A DNA stretch of 64,000 nt from Epiperipatus broadwayi (GCA_028023455.1 JAQFVV010000458.1:372001-436000), one strand, 5' to 3'; positions 1 to 12,539 are shown, counted from the first letter of the stretch. Numbers and translations are program-made. The notes: a model not told the origin generated them from the letters alone.

Positions 1-955
1 CTTTGAGGTGGAGGAGCAGTGACCATAGATTTAAGTAAAATGCAACAACCTAAGAAACTAAATGGCCTCTTCTTACACTCAATCTCAGCCATATACATCC
101 AAAGGACTTACAATTTAATTGTTAATTGGACACTACTATATGGGTATCATGAGATCATGCAAATCATCTTACTCACTGACCAGCCCCCAATGAAGGAGGA
201 TTGGATAATGAAGCTGAATAAATAGCTAAGGAAATGCCCTACACAAGAACAATTACCATTTACAAATAAGATCATATTATGGAAAATATATCACCTGATA
301 AATCCAGACTTATAAAGTTTGCCAAGTAAACTAAATGTTACTAATAATAAACTACTATCAAGAACTAAATTCTGGGCACTGGAGCTGAAATTTATTGATT
401 TTGTACTCAAATTAAATCATGATGCTTTGCCCACTAATTGGTTCCTTGTACACAAAAGGGGTTTCAAAACTGGAATCTATATGGCAATTTTGTGGGTGAG
501 AAGATGAAACAATTGAATACCTAACTGAAGCATGAACACAATTTGACTAAATCAGAAAATTCATCCATGACCACTCCCAAATAGGAATAAATTATATCAC
601 CTCAATATGAGACAGTATAAATTACAAAATTTTTGGTCTGATCAGAATTGCAATCTTCACCATATTCTCATTATGTAAAACCAGATGTAAGATATTTATT
701 GGAACATTAGAATCAGAAGCAGTTCAATTATTCTATAACAGCATGAAGAAAATCAAGAAAAGGGATGAAGCCTATTCATAAAAAATGATCAAAGACACAT
801 TGTCATACTTGAAAATTACACTCTTGGACTAACAGACACTGGTCTTCATTGACTGTCTCATTCATAGTTTCAACTTTCAACAGAACAAGAGATGTTCGAT
901 CTTGTTAAATAATTGATTATATGTAAAAGTTTTCATTAGAAATAAAATATATATT
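1..955 (+). pseudogene. Decayed non-LTR retrotransposon (LINE) 3' end with RNase H relic
   Basis: No intact frame exists, but pieces in shifting frames resemble the C-terminal end of an RNase H-bearing LINE ORF2 (jockey/I/R1-like clades). Near 197-235 the reading GLDNEAE-stop-IAKEM matches the family's GNExAD..AKE motif. Near 500-530 the reading EDETIEYLTEA matches the ETIEHLLxEC motif that follows the zinc-knuckle-like tail. Between them a Leu-Pro-Thr (ALPTNWF) segment fits the usual N/LPT spacing. Stops and frameshifts are frequent, so this is an old dead copy. An A/T-rich tail containing aataaa near 940-955 could be its 3' end. Its 5' part lies outside the window. The clade is not determined. 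Confidence 0.6.
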
Positions 956-1105
956 TTAAAAATAAATACAAGTATATTGTCTATACTGGGATTTGAAATC
1001 AGACTTTTGTGCTCCCTATAGCTATTGGCTCCAGCTTATACAAGCAATATACATGATCACCTATATGTGAAAAAGATACATGATCTCTAATATATATATA
1101 TATAT

Positions 1106-2876
1106 TGTAACTGAATTACCTTTTCGACCGTCTGTAAATGTTGGAATTTACAATTTTAAGATCGAGACGACTGTCACGTCAAGCAAAGAAGCAAATATAG
1201 ACTCATTAATTAAGTCTATATTCCTGATCGAATACTGAGATTACCAATGAAATTTTTCAGTGTTATCTTTCCCGATCAGAATGCTTCTTGGACTGCTGGA
1301 TATTCATTCATAAGAATGATTTATTTAAAATAATCCAGAGCTTGAACTTTTTATAATTTTTTTTGAGATTTAATATTACTGTACTATATCGACACGCATA
1401 CTTTTACTAGAATAAATGTCTAATTAGTATTTATGAACCCTACGGGTATATCATTCTAATTAGTAAGGTGAAGAAGGACAGATGAGATGTAGAGCTATTT
1501 TTAAATAAATATTGTTTAATATAATGCATTCATAAAACATTAAAATATAATATTTCAACATAAAACAAGCAATTATTAAAATAACAAAAATTATATTTAA
1601 ATTAATTAACCCTTCACTAATAATGATAATTCTTTGGTGCTAAACATTTATATGTAGATATTTTAAAGCTTATAATCTTTTCTTCACGTATTCTTTGATA
1701 CAAAACTACGAATTATTTAGTTCATTCAGATTCATATTTGCAATTGCATTTTTTAATTGTGGCCATTTACGAAAGTGTGTGCATGCATGTTATATTACAG
1801 TTACATTACCTAGGTTTTCTGGATGTCGACAAGGGAATTATTATCCATCCTGTGGATTACTCCACTTCTTTTGTAGAGATGGAATTCTTGGGATCCGGCT
1901 GGATTCTTTCTTGCAGCTTACTTAGATCGTATTCTTGAGGCTTCCAGGACAGGCAAGGTGAACCATCAGGCAGGCACTATCTCTACTACTACTTCATGGG
2001 GAAGATGACTTTATAACCAAGGCAAGTGTGGATTAACTGGCATCCCTTTGTGGCCTCCTAGCCTTGCATTCTCTATGTTTCCACTTGGTGCATTTTTTTG
2101 TTCACAGCTCTCAAACTCTGTCTGTCAGCTCAGCAGACTCAAGCTCAACTAAAACATGGCTACTTCTTTTACAATTTTCTTACTTAATTGTCCCAGAATT
2201 CTTTACTTATCTTCTTGATTGTTTTTGGAATGTCATTAATTACATTTCACACCTTTATTTTACTTTTATAAAATACATAAAATTTCTTCGTTTTTTATTT
2301 ACTTATTTTTTTAATTTTATTTACTTCCATTTCTTTTTTTAATAAATAATTTTCTTATTTACACACTCTTTATTTTACACAGATAGCCATACATATATTT
2401 CATGCATTCACATGTGTATTTTGAAGAGACGATCTTTATCTTTTTTTTTTATAAATCTATTTATTTTTATTTATAATTGCGACGGAAATTTTATGATTGC
2501 TAATTCTACAATCATTAACCCTTTTTATTTACTTTTCCCTTTAAGATTTAATCATCAACTTCGATGATCTTATTCTACTATTCCCTTAACTTTACTAATT
2601 TTAAATTCTAAAAGTTAACATTGTAAGGTGAAAGATAAGGATCTTGGTTGCTTACCTTTCTTCACTTTCTTTAATTACCATAATTGGTTATTTTCATTAA
2701 TTGCATTCCTCACTGCCATTTTGATTTTTTAATTAAAACGAACTTAAAATAAATTTATTTTATTTTCTAAATTTATTATCCAATTTCTATTACTTAGTTT
2801 ACATAAAACTCACATTTAATATTATGCTGTATATTAGATGTATACATGTGTGATTGCAGTATGTGGGATCATCACA
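1106..2876 (-). repeat. E1 left LTR (3' LTR in element orientation)
   Basis: This long direct repeat matches 6420-8198 almost base for base with scattered substitutions and small indels. In both copies the edge reads TGTAA...CATCACA. Small ORFs in it (for example 1695-1925) recur in the other LTR as frame-shifted equivalents, so I do not treat them as genes. On the minus strand the sequence TATAAAAAG lies at 1347-1355, at the same place as the right LTR's TATAAATAG. Confidence 0.9.
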
Positions 2877-2879
2877 TTA

Positions 2880-2897
2880 CACTGCTCCCTAATTTTT
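2880..2897 (-). other. E1 candidate polypurine tract
   Basis: Read on the minus strand, AAAAATTAGGGAGCAGTG lies four bases before the TGTGATGATC start of the downstream LTR. A purine-rich run just upstream of the 3' LTR is the usual plus-strand primer in LTR elements. It is interrupted by pyrimidines, so this is moderate support only. Confidence 0.5.
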
Positions 2898-3216
2898 AAG
2901 AATTAAAATACAATGAACTTTTATGTGAAGCCATTTTAATTCTTAATATTTAACTTCTTTGGTGAGATAGTCATGGAGACAACTAGGCAACAGCTATACG
3001 TATTCAATACAATCGATCTGCACTAACCAAACCACTTTAATCCCTGCAGAAGACTTTAACATACACCAACATTTATATAGGGTTTGAACTTTGTGACTGG
3101 CATGCCATTTCTACTGTTTCTTCAACTTAATAAACACGAAATTCTTTATTCTTTATATTTTTCTCAATGTAATTCTTAATAAAGTGGGAAATTTTTTTAT
3201 CTCCCAAATATAATGC

Positions 3217-3490
3217 GCCCAGGATTCTTACTGATGCTACATTATTAATAAAACAACTTCTTAATTCTTTAAATTCTTGATTTACGCATTCATTTTGAGT
3301 TTGTATTAAACTGGGAGCTTCTGTCCTGCACAGATAATGAGCCCAGGATTCTTACTGATGCTTCATTATTTTAAAACAACTTCTTAATTCTTTAACTTCT
3401 GGGTGTACTAATTTATATTGAGTTTATAATAATTTGGGAACTTCTGTCTCGCACAGATAATGAGCCCAGGATTCTTACTGATGCTTCATT
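3217..3490. repeat. Tandem array, about 124 bp period, 2-3 copies
   Basis: The phrase agcccaggattcttactgat recurs at about 3217 (with one mismatch), 3341 and 3464, followed each time by a run like ttcattattttaaaacaac. The spacing is 124 then 123 bp. It lies between the gag relic and the 3' LTR of E1. No ORF spans it. Confidence 0.85.
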
Positions 3491-4176
3491 ATTTTAAAAC
3501 TTAACACAGCTACTCACCTGCACATTTTCATCATACGCAGGAGATGGCTTAACCAAGCCCAGATGCAATCCATACAAATCTCTATACACACACACAACTG
3601 TCTCCATCCAGGATCTCAACCATACTCCTTAACACTTAACTTTACTACTATTATTTATTTTATTTTGTTATGTATTACTTATCCATCTAATAAGCTTGGA
3701 TGTTTGTTGTTCCATCCTATATTTTTTTTCATTTATTTATTATTTCTAGCTGCATTTGCAGACTTACAGATTATACATTAAAATTTAAATTCCTCTGGCT
3801 ATCATAATGGCATCTTATGAGAAGGGTTTTATTATACTAATGGTTGATATAGTTACAACATTTTAATCATCGTTTCTTTTTTCTTTATATTTTTTTTCAT
3901 GTGCAACTGTGTTTGACAGTCTTACACTAGGAGTTTGTCATTATAAATTACAAATTAGTTTATTTTACGTTACTTCCTTTTGTTTTTCATACTCTGCATT
4001 TAAACTTTTATCATTTAAAATCTCATTATTATTTCATCTTCTCTTCCCAGTACATTTCTTTTATTTACATTGATTTTTTTTTTTTAACCATTTATAAGTT
4101 GTTCTCCATTCTCGAAATCCAGGGCTGTTAATATTCGGTCAAGTTGACATATCCGTCATGTTAGATTTCTTTTAAA

Positions 4177-5627
4177 TTAGTTTTTATCTGGAGGTTCTTT
4201 GTTACTCTTTTTGTTCGACATATGTCCACTGGTGCTGGGCAATGGACTATTATCCCTATGTCTACTAAATTCTCTGTGTCCTTTCGGATAGTTCCCATCT
4301 GAATATCTCTCCCTCGGTCTGGACCCTTTATTTCTATCGTAAAATCTATCCTTGCTTTCTCAGTAGCTTTGTGGATGGTTAGATTGCCTCTCATCTATCA
4401 CCGGATCTTTAATTGGTTTCTGAATTCTCTATCATCAAACTTATTATTAGGCCTTGTGCTGTCGAATGCATTAAGCAGTTCGGCTACTTGTTCGACCATT
4501 TGTCTTTCAGTGCCAATAAGCATCTGCTTCACATTGTGCGGAAAATTATGTCTGACGATTCTAATAACTTGTTTCACTGACAGAGGGTTGGCTGTCAGTG
4601 CATGTAGTTTTGCCACCTGTCGACGAAAGAATGGAGAGAATGGCTCTCCTGGTTTCCATTTATTTTTTGAGATCTCATGCCGCAGATTTTCTTGGAGTTC
4701 ATTGCTCCAGTAGCTGGTGAGCAAAGCCGCCTTATATCCAATAAACATTGTTGGTTTTATGAACAATGAGTCCCACCACGCTTGTGAAGCACTCTGCAAA
4801 TGGCTGCATGCAATGGCCACCATGGCTTCTTTGTCTATTTTATTCAACATAAAATACCTTTCCAAACTATTAAGATGCTCCATGGGACTCTCCCCTAGAT
4901 GACAATAGAAAACACGTATTTTCAAAAATTGATTAACTGTGGCCATGTTGTTACTGATAAGTGTACAGTTACTTGCTGGCACGCACTCATAAGTGCTTTT
5001 CTGCTTTTCATTATTAATTATTTCTCTCATCTTTAGATTTTCTAATTCACTCTCACTTTCCTCTACTTTGGACCCTATTTTCTCTATTGCTACTGCTAGA
5101 TGATTTATGTCCAATCTTAGATTCTCTATAACTTTCTCGTTCTCATCTTTAATCACTTCAATTTTCTCCCTCTGTTCTACTTTGAACTCATCAATTTCCT
5201 GATATACTACTTCTAGTTTATTTTCTACATTGGCTACCTTTTCACTTATTTCCTCTCTGATCTTTTGCGCTGCACTATCCCACTTTCCAATAATTCGTTG
5301 CTCGAATTTCTAGAGTAACTCAGCTTGGCTATCCAATCGTTTATTTGTGGCCACTAATTGACAAGTGGTTTTCCTATAATTATCATTTAACTCTCCAAAT
5401 TTCTGATTGAAGCTTTTAGTTAATTGTTCATGGAACTCTTCCATTATATCTTTCAACATACTCATCACGTCATGGTATTCTGCACTATATCTTTTTTTGT
5501 ATTCGTTATTACCTTCCATTTTTTTATCATTACTAAAATCTTCGGTTTGTTCAGTTTGTTTTTCACTACTAATACTCCCCTCTCCATCACTTTGGACATC
5601 CATCTTTGTTCTTGCTCTCGTGTGCAT
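4177..5627 (-). pseudogene. E1 gag-like polyprotein, broken by one amber codon and a later frame change
   Basis: On the minus strand an ORF starts at 5627 (MHTRART) and runs 105 codons to a TAG at 5307-5309. The same frame then continues without interruption to 4398, where it ends. A second frame continues downstream to a stop at 4177-4179 with an RS/RG-rich, basic tail. The middle is helical and coiled-coil-like. Within the 252-codon piece, residues 75-130 hold the retrotransposon gag signature: NQFLKIRVF, then SPMEHLNSLERYF, then ACSHLQ...QAWW, the tryptophan pair being typical of Ty3/gypsy-type capsids. No CCHC knuckle was seen. The reading frame is homologous to those of E2 and E6. The protein would be a nucleic-acid-packaging capsid; this copy looks dead or would need stop readthrough. 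Confidence 0.8.
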
Positions 5628-5860
5628 GAATCTACTTTTTAAGTTTATGAATTAATCTTTAATTATATTTCTACTATACTGATTCTTTTGTTCTTGACCC
5701 TTTTATTGTTTTTCACTACTAATACTCCCCTCTCTGTCACTTTGGACATCCATCTTTGTTCTTGCTCTCGTGTGCATGAATCTACTTTTTAAGTTTATGA
5801 ATTAATCTTTAATTATATTTCTACTATACTGATTCTTTTGTTCTTGACCCTTTTATTGCT
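5561..5860. repeat. 150-bp tandem duplication over the E1 gag start
   Basis: The block beginning tttcactactaatactcccc at 5561 repeats at 5711, a 150 bp period, with only one or two differences. It includes the gag start codon and its upstream leader, so the duplication makes a second potential start upstream. It is recent relative to the LTR divergence, because the two units are nearly identical. Confidence 0.9.
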
Positions 5861-6398
5861 ATTTGCTAATTTAATTTTTTCTATTATGATTGGCATTTGG
5901 TACGCCAGTTAATCCTAACCACACCTGCTCAGATTCTTCACCTGCCTGCCTTAGATTCGTTTCCTATCCCTGATATGTCTATTTTTCCAACTATTATCCT
6001 CGACACTACTACGTATATATTTATCGATAACTTTATTTTACTACAACGCCTTACAATAACTCATGTATATAATTTCTTTGTTTTGACTAACATATTCTAT
6101 TTCACTACGACTGTTTGAAATAAGACATGTATATAATTTATAAATACTTTTTTTTTCTATAACAGTAAATATAAAACTTTTAATAGTCTTTCACAAAGCT
6201 ACCTTTCCCCCTTCCCTTCTCTTTTCTTCTACACATGTGACTTTGAAACATATATAACGAACTATAAAGCAAAGAAAAAAAACTCTCCCTTTTGTCCTCG
6301 CTTCTCACCAAGTTAATTTTTTGGAATTAATGTATATGAATAATTTTTTTTCAACAAAATTCTATCCTATACATGACTAATAATTGTACAGCAACTAT

Positions 6399-6416
6399 AT
6401 CCCGGACTGGCCCCCA
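6399..6416 (-). other. E1 primer binding site, tRNA-Pro-like
   Basis: Three bases inside the 5' LTR edge, the minus strand reads TGGGGGCCAGTCCGGGAT. The established tRNA-Pro PBS of murine leukaemia virus is TGGGGGCTCGTCCGGGAT, so 16 of 18 positions agree. Position directly after the LTR, the TGG start and the length all fit. This is the strongest evidence that E1 replicates by reverse transcription and reads on the minus strand. Confidence 0.8.
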
Positions 6417-6419
6417 AAA

Positions 6420-8195
6420 TGTAATAGAATTACCTTTTCGACCATCTGCAAATGTTGGAATTTACAATTTTACGATCAAGACGACTGTCACGTCAAGCAA
6501 AGAAGCAAATATAGACTCATTAATTAAGTCTATATTCCTGATCGAATATTGAGATTACCAATGGAATTTTTCAGTATTATCTTTCCCGATCAGAACGCTT
6601 CTTTGACTGCTGGATATTTATTCATAAGAATGATTTATTTAAAATAATCCAGCACTTGAACTATTTATAATTTTTTTTGAGATTTAATATTACTGTACTA
6701 TATCAACACGTATACTTTTACTAGAATAAATGTCTAATTAGTATTTATGAACCCTACGGGTATATCATTCTAATTAGTAAGGTGAAGAAGGACAGATGAG
6801 ACGTAAAGAGCTATTTATAAATAAATATTGTTTAATATAATGCATTCATAAAACATTAAAATATAATATTTCAACATAAAACAAGCAATTATTAAAATAA
6901 CAAAAATTATATTTAAATTAATTAACTCTTCACAAATAATGATAATTCTTTGGTGCTAAACATTTATATGTAGATATTTTATAGCTTATAGTCTTTTCTT
7001 CATGTATTATTTGATACAAAACTACGAATTATTTAGTTCATTCAGATTCATATTTGCAATTGCATTTTTTAATTAATGTGGCCATTTACGAAAGTGTGTG
7101 CATGCGTGTTATATTACAGTTACATTACCTAGGTTTTCTCGATGTCGACGAGGGAATTATTATCCATCCTGTGGATTACTCCACTTCTTTTGTAGAGATG
7201 GAATTCTTGGGATCCAGCTGGATTCTTTCTTGCAGCTTACTTAGATCGTATTCTTGAGGCTTCCAAGACAGGGAAGGTGAACCATTAGGCAAGCACTATC
7301 TCTACTACTACTTCATGGGGAAGATGACTTTATACCCAAGGTGAGCGTGGATTAACTGGCGTCCCTTTGTGGCCTCCTAGCCCTGCATTCTCGATGTTTC
7401 CCCTTGGTCCATTTTTTTTGTTCACAGCTCTCAAACTCTGTCTGTCAGCTCAGCAGACTCAAGCTCAACTAAAACATGGCTACTTCTTTTACAATTTTCT
7501 TACTTAATTATCCCAGAATTCTTTACTTATCTTCTTGATTGTTTTTGGAATGTCATTAATTACATTTCACACCTTTATTTTACTTTTATAAAATACATAA
7601 AATTTCTTCGTTTTTTATTTACTTATTTTTTTAATTTTATTGACTTCCATTTCTCTTTTTAATAAATAATTTTCTTATTTACACACTCTTTATTTTACAC
7701 ACATAGCCATACATATATTTCATGCATTCACATGTGTATTTTGAAGAGACGATCTTTATCTTTTTTTTTTCTATAAATCTATTTATTTTTATTTATAATT
7801 GCGACGGAAATTTTATAATTGCTAATTCTACAATCATTAACCCTTTTTATTTACTTTTCCCTTTAAGATTTAATCATCAACTTCGATGATCTTATTCTAC
7901 TATTCCCTTAACTTTACTAATTTTAAATTCTAAAAGTTAACATTGTAAAGTGAAAGATAAGGATCTTGGTTGCTTACCTTCCTTCAATTTCTTTAATTAT
8001 CATAATTGGTTATTTTTATTAATTGCATTCCTCACTGCCATTTTGATTTTTTAATTAAAACGAACTTAAAATAAATTTATTTTATTTTCTAAATTTATTA
8101 TCCAATTTCTATTACTTAGTTTACATAAAACTCCCATTTAATATTATGCTATATATTAAATGTAAACATGTGTGATCGCAGTATGTGGGATCATC

Positions 8196-8198
<3 letters not shown>
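6420..8198 (-). repeat. E1 right LTR (5' LTR in element orientation)
   Basis: Partner of 1106-2876, starting TGTAATAGAATTACC and ending GATCATCACA against (TA)n. It would hold the promoter of the element. Confidence 0.9.
6661..6669 (-). promoter_or_regulatory. TATA box of the E1 5' LTR
   Basis: The minus strand reads TATAAATAG in the context ATTATAAATAGTTCAAG. The equivalent sites in the left LTR (1347-1355) and in the solo LTR (44738-44745) are also TATA-like, and it is on the gag strand. Conservation in three copies supports it as the core promoter; no start site is shown. Confidence 0.6.

Positions 8199-8229
<31 letters not shown>
8199..8229. repeat. (TA)n microsatellite flanking E1
   Basis: About 30 bp of alternating A and T follow the right LTR directly, matching the TA run before the left LTR (1091-1105). 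Confidence 0.95.
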
Positions 8230-8231
<2 letters not shown>

Positions 8232-9488
8232 GGACAGGCTTATATTACTTTTTATTTATTCTTAAATTTAGGAAGGTTTTCAAAGTATTTATAATTTTTA
8301 TATATTTTTGTGGAATTCTAAAAACTTTGATCATAGAAATTCAGTTTAACCATCATAATATTTTTGAGTCAAAACTACAGGGTTTTAGCTAATGCCTACT
8401 ACCTAGTGATTCAGTTTTTTACTTTATTTTGGCTCTGTTAAGCTGAAATGTTCTAACCATTTATATTACAAGCAGGACTGGTTAACATATATTTATAGAT
8501 AGTTAACTATTTTGAATATATCTCAATATCATAGAAGGATATAAATAAATGTAACCATTTCTCATTAACAGGTTGAATCAGAAAAATGAATGATTTAAAA
8601 TATTTAGAATCCTCAGACTATTTCTTTTCTATATTCAAGAATGTTTACAAATTGCTTTCATTGTGGAATATTGATGACAGCATCGATTTAATGAAATAAG
8701 CTTTAATGCATTCTTTCTTTAATTTATAGTACTTTTCTTATAGCAAAAATATTCTTTCAATTGTATTTAAAAAATTATTAACTCCTTTCTAAATAAAATA
8801 ATCTCATTATCAGACATTGTTTAAATTCTATTTCTAAAACTGGCATGAAAATGTGTACTAGTAAATGAGTAAAAATAAATGTATATCTCCTTTAAAGAGC
8901 GTTCAAAAAAACTATAATAACGTTAGTGATTGTTCACTATACAAAAAAAAAACTAATTTATATAAAGCCTCATATATGGAAATTGTTAGGTGATAAATCA
9001 AGAAACAAAAAATATCTTATGTAAAGCTTCATATATTAATAATGTGATGTGGAGAAGAAAGGCTAGAAATCAGAGGAGATACATTGAACTTGGGGGACCT
9101 TAACAGTTTATGATGATGATTGATAATGCACAATTTAATATAAATTATTAAGACATCATCATGAAGTCTTAGAATGATTTGGAATTTGTCTGTAATTTAA
9201 TTCAATAAATGAAAAAATGTTTACAGATGGTAAAAAATAAAAAAATAGTTTTGAAAATTTGTGAAAGATATGATATCACTTATGTTCATCATTTCTACTT
9301 AAAAGAAAATTGCCTCTACACATTAAGATCAGAAACCCTGAAATAGAAGCCTGATGGACTAGTAAGTGAAAATAAACAGACATTCACTTAAATGGTATGA
9401 TTTCTATGTACATATATTTTTGTTTTGTTAAAAGAAAAGGAAAGTTTACATTTGTTTGTACTTCCTTTTAAAACTTAGGGTTTTTTTT

Positions 9489-9493
<5 letters not shown>
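8230..9493. other. Unassigned AT-rich interval between E1 and E2
   Basis: I see no ORF of interest, no terminal repeats and no RNA gene here. It may be ordinary intergenic or intronic DNA. Confidence 0.6.

Positions 9494-9550
<57 letters not shown>
9494..9550. repeat. Long (TA)n microsatellite at the left edge of E2
   Basis: Nearly 57 bp of uninterrupted TA alternation ends precisely where the E2 LTR begins. Confidence 0.95.
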
Positions 9551-9555
<5 letters not shown>

Positions 9556-10393
9556 CAGTTAGTCTTAAATGACTGCCACAAAGATGGCTGCAAGCATAGT
9601 TGCAGCCCAAACAAATGTACATATTATAATAAAAGGAGTGGTCTGTGCAGGTATATTTTCTCTGTTGCTTACACACACTATATTGTAAATAAATAGGATG
9701 AATGGTGATAATATGCTTATAAATAATCAAATGCGGACACCAGATGTAAATATGTATTTTGCTGTTAATAAATGCTATATATTTTTTATTATTTATGATA
9801 TGAATAAATATGGTAGGGGATTAAAGAAATGATTGTGGGAAACTGAAATGTATTTGCAAGTAACCTATCAGTAAACATGTTTTATTTTGATTTTTTGATT
9901 TTATTTCAGATTCTTAAATGTTGTATTTTTTTTCTGTTGCTTGTTGAATATTCTTTTTGGAAAACTTAAAAACAATTTTTATGTGACAACAAGTATACAG
10001 TTTTATAATTTTTTTTTAGAACTTAATGTTCATGACCGCAGGCAAGCCAATGACCTCTTTCGTTTATTGTATAATGTTTTTGAAAAAAAATGTAGAAATT
10101 GTATCAGTGGTCATTAGGCTTGACACCTACACAAATTAAATAAATAAATGTGATTTTATTTTATTGTTTAAAGAATTCTACAGATTGGAATTTAAATGGT
10201 CTGAGAAATTCTGAAATTGATTAAAAGATAAAGTTATCATAAGACAATTTTTTTCCAAGGAGATAGTTAAAATTAAATCCATTGTTTGGACTTAAGTAAT
10301 TAAAAACAGGGATTAATAATTTAATTAAAAACAAAAATGTAAAAGCAATAACTTGTGGAGGGGATGAGAGAATACACCCTGAAATGGGGAAGA

Positions 10394-10405
10394 TATATAT
10401 AAAGG
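10394..10405 (+). promoter_or_regulatory. TATA box of the E2 5' LTR
   Basis: TATATATAAAGG lies on the gag strand and is matched by ATATATAAAGG at 15019-15029 in the other LTR. Position and strand fit an LTR core promoter. Confidence 0.55.
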
Positions 10406-11275
10406 CTGGTGAGGTGAAATTGAGATTAGCTTGGTTATATTCGTTCATACTCGCACGGGCACTCTTACCCATTCTCTTTTAGTAAGCAGTATACTTTTTG
10501 GAGTGGATGGATGGAAAAGCAAAATTATGAGTGTAAAAAAAAATATTTTTTCAGAATGCTGAACAAGTGGAAGAGTTATTAATAGCTGAACATATTTTAA
10601 AAAGTGTAGACCAAGAAATATGACATTTATTGACTAAAAAAGAAAAATACAATTGAAATTATTATTATCAGATATATTTCCTGATAATTTTTAACTGAAG
10701 TGAGAAAGAATACTGCCCAATTAAATAAATTAAGAAAGGAAGCAATACGGAATGGAATCAAGGTTGATTAGTGACCCAACAATGAACATGGAGTAGAAGA
10801 CCAAGTTAGGTACATTCGTCCTGCTCGAAGACCTACATAACCATTCAGTGATGTGACTTTCTATTTCTTAAAGTGTAGCTGCTATGGACAATTTGCCAAC
10901 CTCCATTAAAGCCCTGTTAAGTAATCACTTGCACAGCAGATATATATCACCCTCAAAATCCTAGCCTGGAGAAGAATGAAGCCTTCGGGAAGTATTATTT
11001 ATGTTTTTATATCTATTTTTGTGTCTTATTACAGGTAATTCGTTATTTTACTAATAATTGCTATTATTAAATGAACCAATGAATTGCGTAATTCAGTTAT
11101 AAATATTTCTTTTGTAATTTTAATGTAAAGATATACGTAATTCATTGGAGTATCTAAATAAATTATAAAAAAAGAAAAGAGAGAGCAAATATGTATTTCA
11201 ATATTTCAAAATAGTTAAATAGAAATAATTGGGTGGTTTGGTCATTGGATGTACATGTTTTGCCTTGAAATAATA

Positions 11276-11575
11276 GTAAATTTATTCCATCCGCTACGTG
11301 CAGGATTGTTTTCATAAGAAATAAAAGTGTAACAGTGTTCCAAATAATTATTATTGTTCGCTACATGCAGGACTCATATTATGGAACTGTTAAGATTCAA
11401 ATTGTAGTTGAGCCCGAGTTGTCCTCCTAGTAAATTTATTCCATCTGCTACATGCAGGATTGTTTTATAAGGGATAAAAGTGTGTATGAAAGTGTTCCAA
11501 ATAATTATTACTGTCCGCTACATGCAGGACTCATATTATGAAACTTTTAAGGTTTAAATATTATTAACTCATGGC
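11276..11575. repeat. 154-bp tandem duplication inside the E2 LTR
   Basis: The phrase gtaaatttattccatc recurs at 11276 and 11430, each followed by a GCTACRTGCAGGA box, a run like aataaaagtgt and a second CTACATGCAGGACTC box. The same arrangement is at 15901 and 16055 in the right LTR. Confidence 0.9.
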
Positions 11576-12319
11576 TAAATCATTATTTTAACTTAAATAA
11601 AGGTATAGATCACTACAAGTGAAAGGGTGAGTGTCATTTTTTTATGAAACACATGCATACCATGGCCAATACACATTATGTTTTCATATAAGGTAATTTA
11701 TTCCAAGTTTTTGGGTTTAAAGTGTAAGCAGGGGAGAATTTTAGACCATTCCTTTCCCATTTATGAAACTAGTAAAAATGTATTTATATGCTTGAATTTT
11801 AATTAATATCGTTTATGTGTGTGTTTATTCTTTTCTTCATTCTGTAAATATTTATATACTCATAGAAGGCTTAATAAATTTAACATCTAAATTTAAAGTA
11901 TGGCGTTGTGCTGTATATTTGATAATGATATTATTGTTTAACCTTTCCTGTTAACGAAGCAACAAACCACCATCCCGAGATCATGAGTTGATTGAGCTAG
12001 TCAGGGATTAAACTTAACGGGATCGAGAATCATTCATTAGGCACTCACTTTTCTGTTGATTTTCTATATATAAAAGAAGAAAATATAAAAGAGATTACAA
12101 CTCTTTATTGATTACATGATCATATCCCTTGGGGAGGGGAGCAATCTCTTTCTAAAAGTGGCACTCAAAGGTTGCAGTAAACAAACCTTTCAAAGGTATG
12201 ATTATAGTAATGTATATTTTGGATGCCATTGAATATTTCTTAATTGCTGTTCGATGTTAGTAAATGCATGTCATGCTCAATGTTTCAAGAGATGGAGTCA
12301 CCAACCGTTACAGTAAAAA

Positions 12320-12333
12320 TGGTGACCAACGTG
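12320..12333 (+). other. E2 primer binding site, tRNA-Trp-like
   Basis: TGGTGACCAACGTG begins seven bases after the LTR end. The tRNA-Trp PBS known from CsRn1-type Ty3/gypsy elements reads TGGTGACCCCGACGTGAT. The first eight bases agree and the rest aligns after a two-base gap. A degraded tRNA-Trp site is the best reading. Confidence 0.55.
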
Positions 12334-12539
12334 TTTTTTGGGCACGATTCATTACGTATGCACATAAGTTAACAGTGGAGGTCACAGCCATGTTATATAA
12401 ATAATAAATGAAATAAAAAAATTATTTTTTTAATAGAAGAGGTGATGGCAGATAGCAAGCTCCAACTGAGAAAAAAAAGAGAAAGTAATAATAAATTAAC
12501 ATATAGGGTGAGCTAAGTGTGAGTGTACCAAGATTTAAT

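Larger units (their letters stand above)
2877..6419 (-). other. E1 interior outside gag: leader, tandem repeats, untranslated DNA
   Basis: The 3.5 kb between the E1 LTRs holds the gag-like relic (4177-5627), a duplicated leader segment (5561-5860), and a three-copy array (3217-3490) between gag and the 3' LTR. The remainder is AT-rich with no recognisable coding sequence. A full Ty3/gypsy or Bel interior normally exceeds 4 kb of pol, so pol has been lost or was never present. Confidence 0.75.
1106..8198 (-). mobile_element. E1: non-autonomous gag-only LTR retrotransposon in a TA microsatellite
   Basis: Two direct repeats of about 1.77 kb flank a 3.5 kb interior. Both begin TGTAA and end CATCACA, the TG..CA form of LTRs. 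The left edge abuts (TA)n at 1091-1105 and the right edge abuts (TA)n at 8199-8229, so the element sits inside a TA microsatellite. The only recognisable gene is a broken gag-like frame on the minus strand. No protease, RT, RNase H or integrase was seen. On the minus strand a PBS resembling tRNA-Pro follows the 5' LTR and a purine tract precedes the 3' LTR, which fixes the orientation. Assignment to Ty3/gypsy-like elements is an inference from the gag motif and PBS type. Confidence 0.88.
9551..12312 (+). repeat. E2 5' LTR
   Basis: Matches 14178-16938 throughout with visible substitutions and a few indels, more divergent than the E4 or E5 pairs by eye. It contains a 154 bp internal tandem duplication (11276-11575) shared by both LTRs, so the duplication predates this insertion. 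ORFs in it are not conserved and are not counted as genes. Confidence 0.9.
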
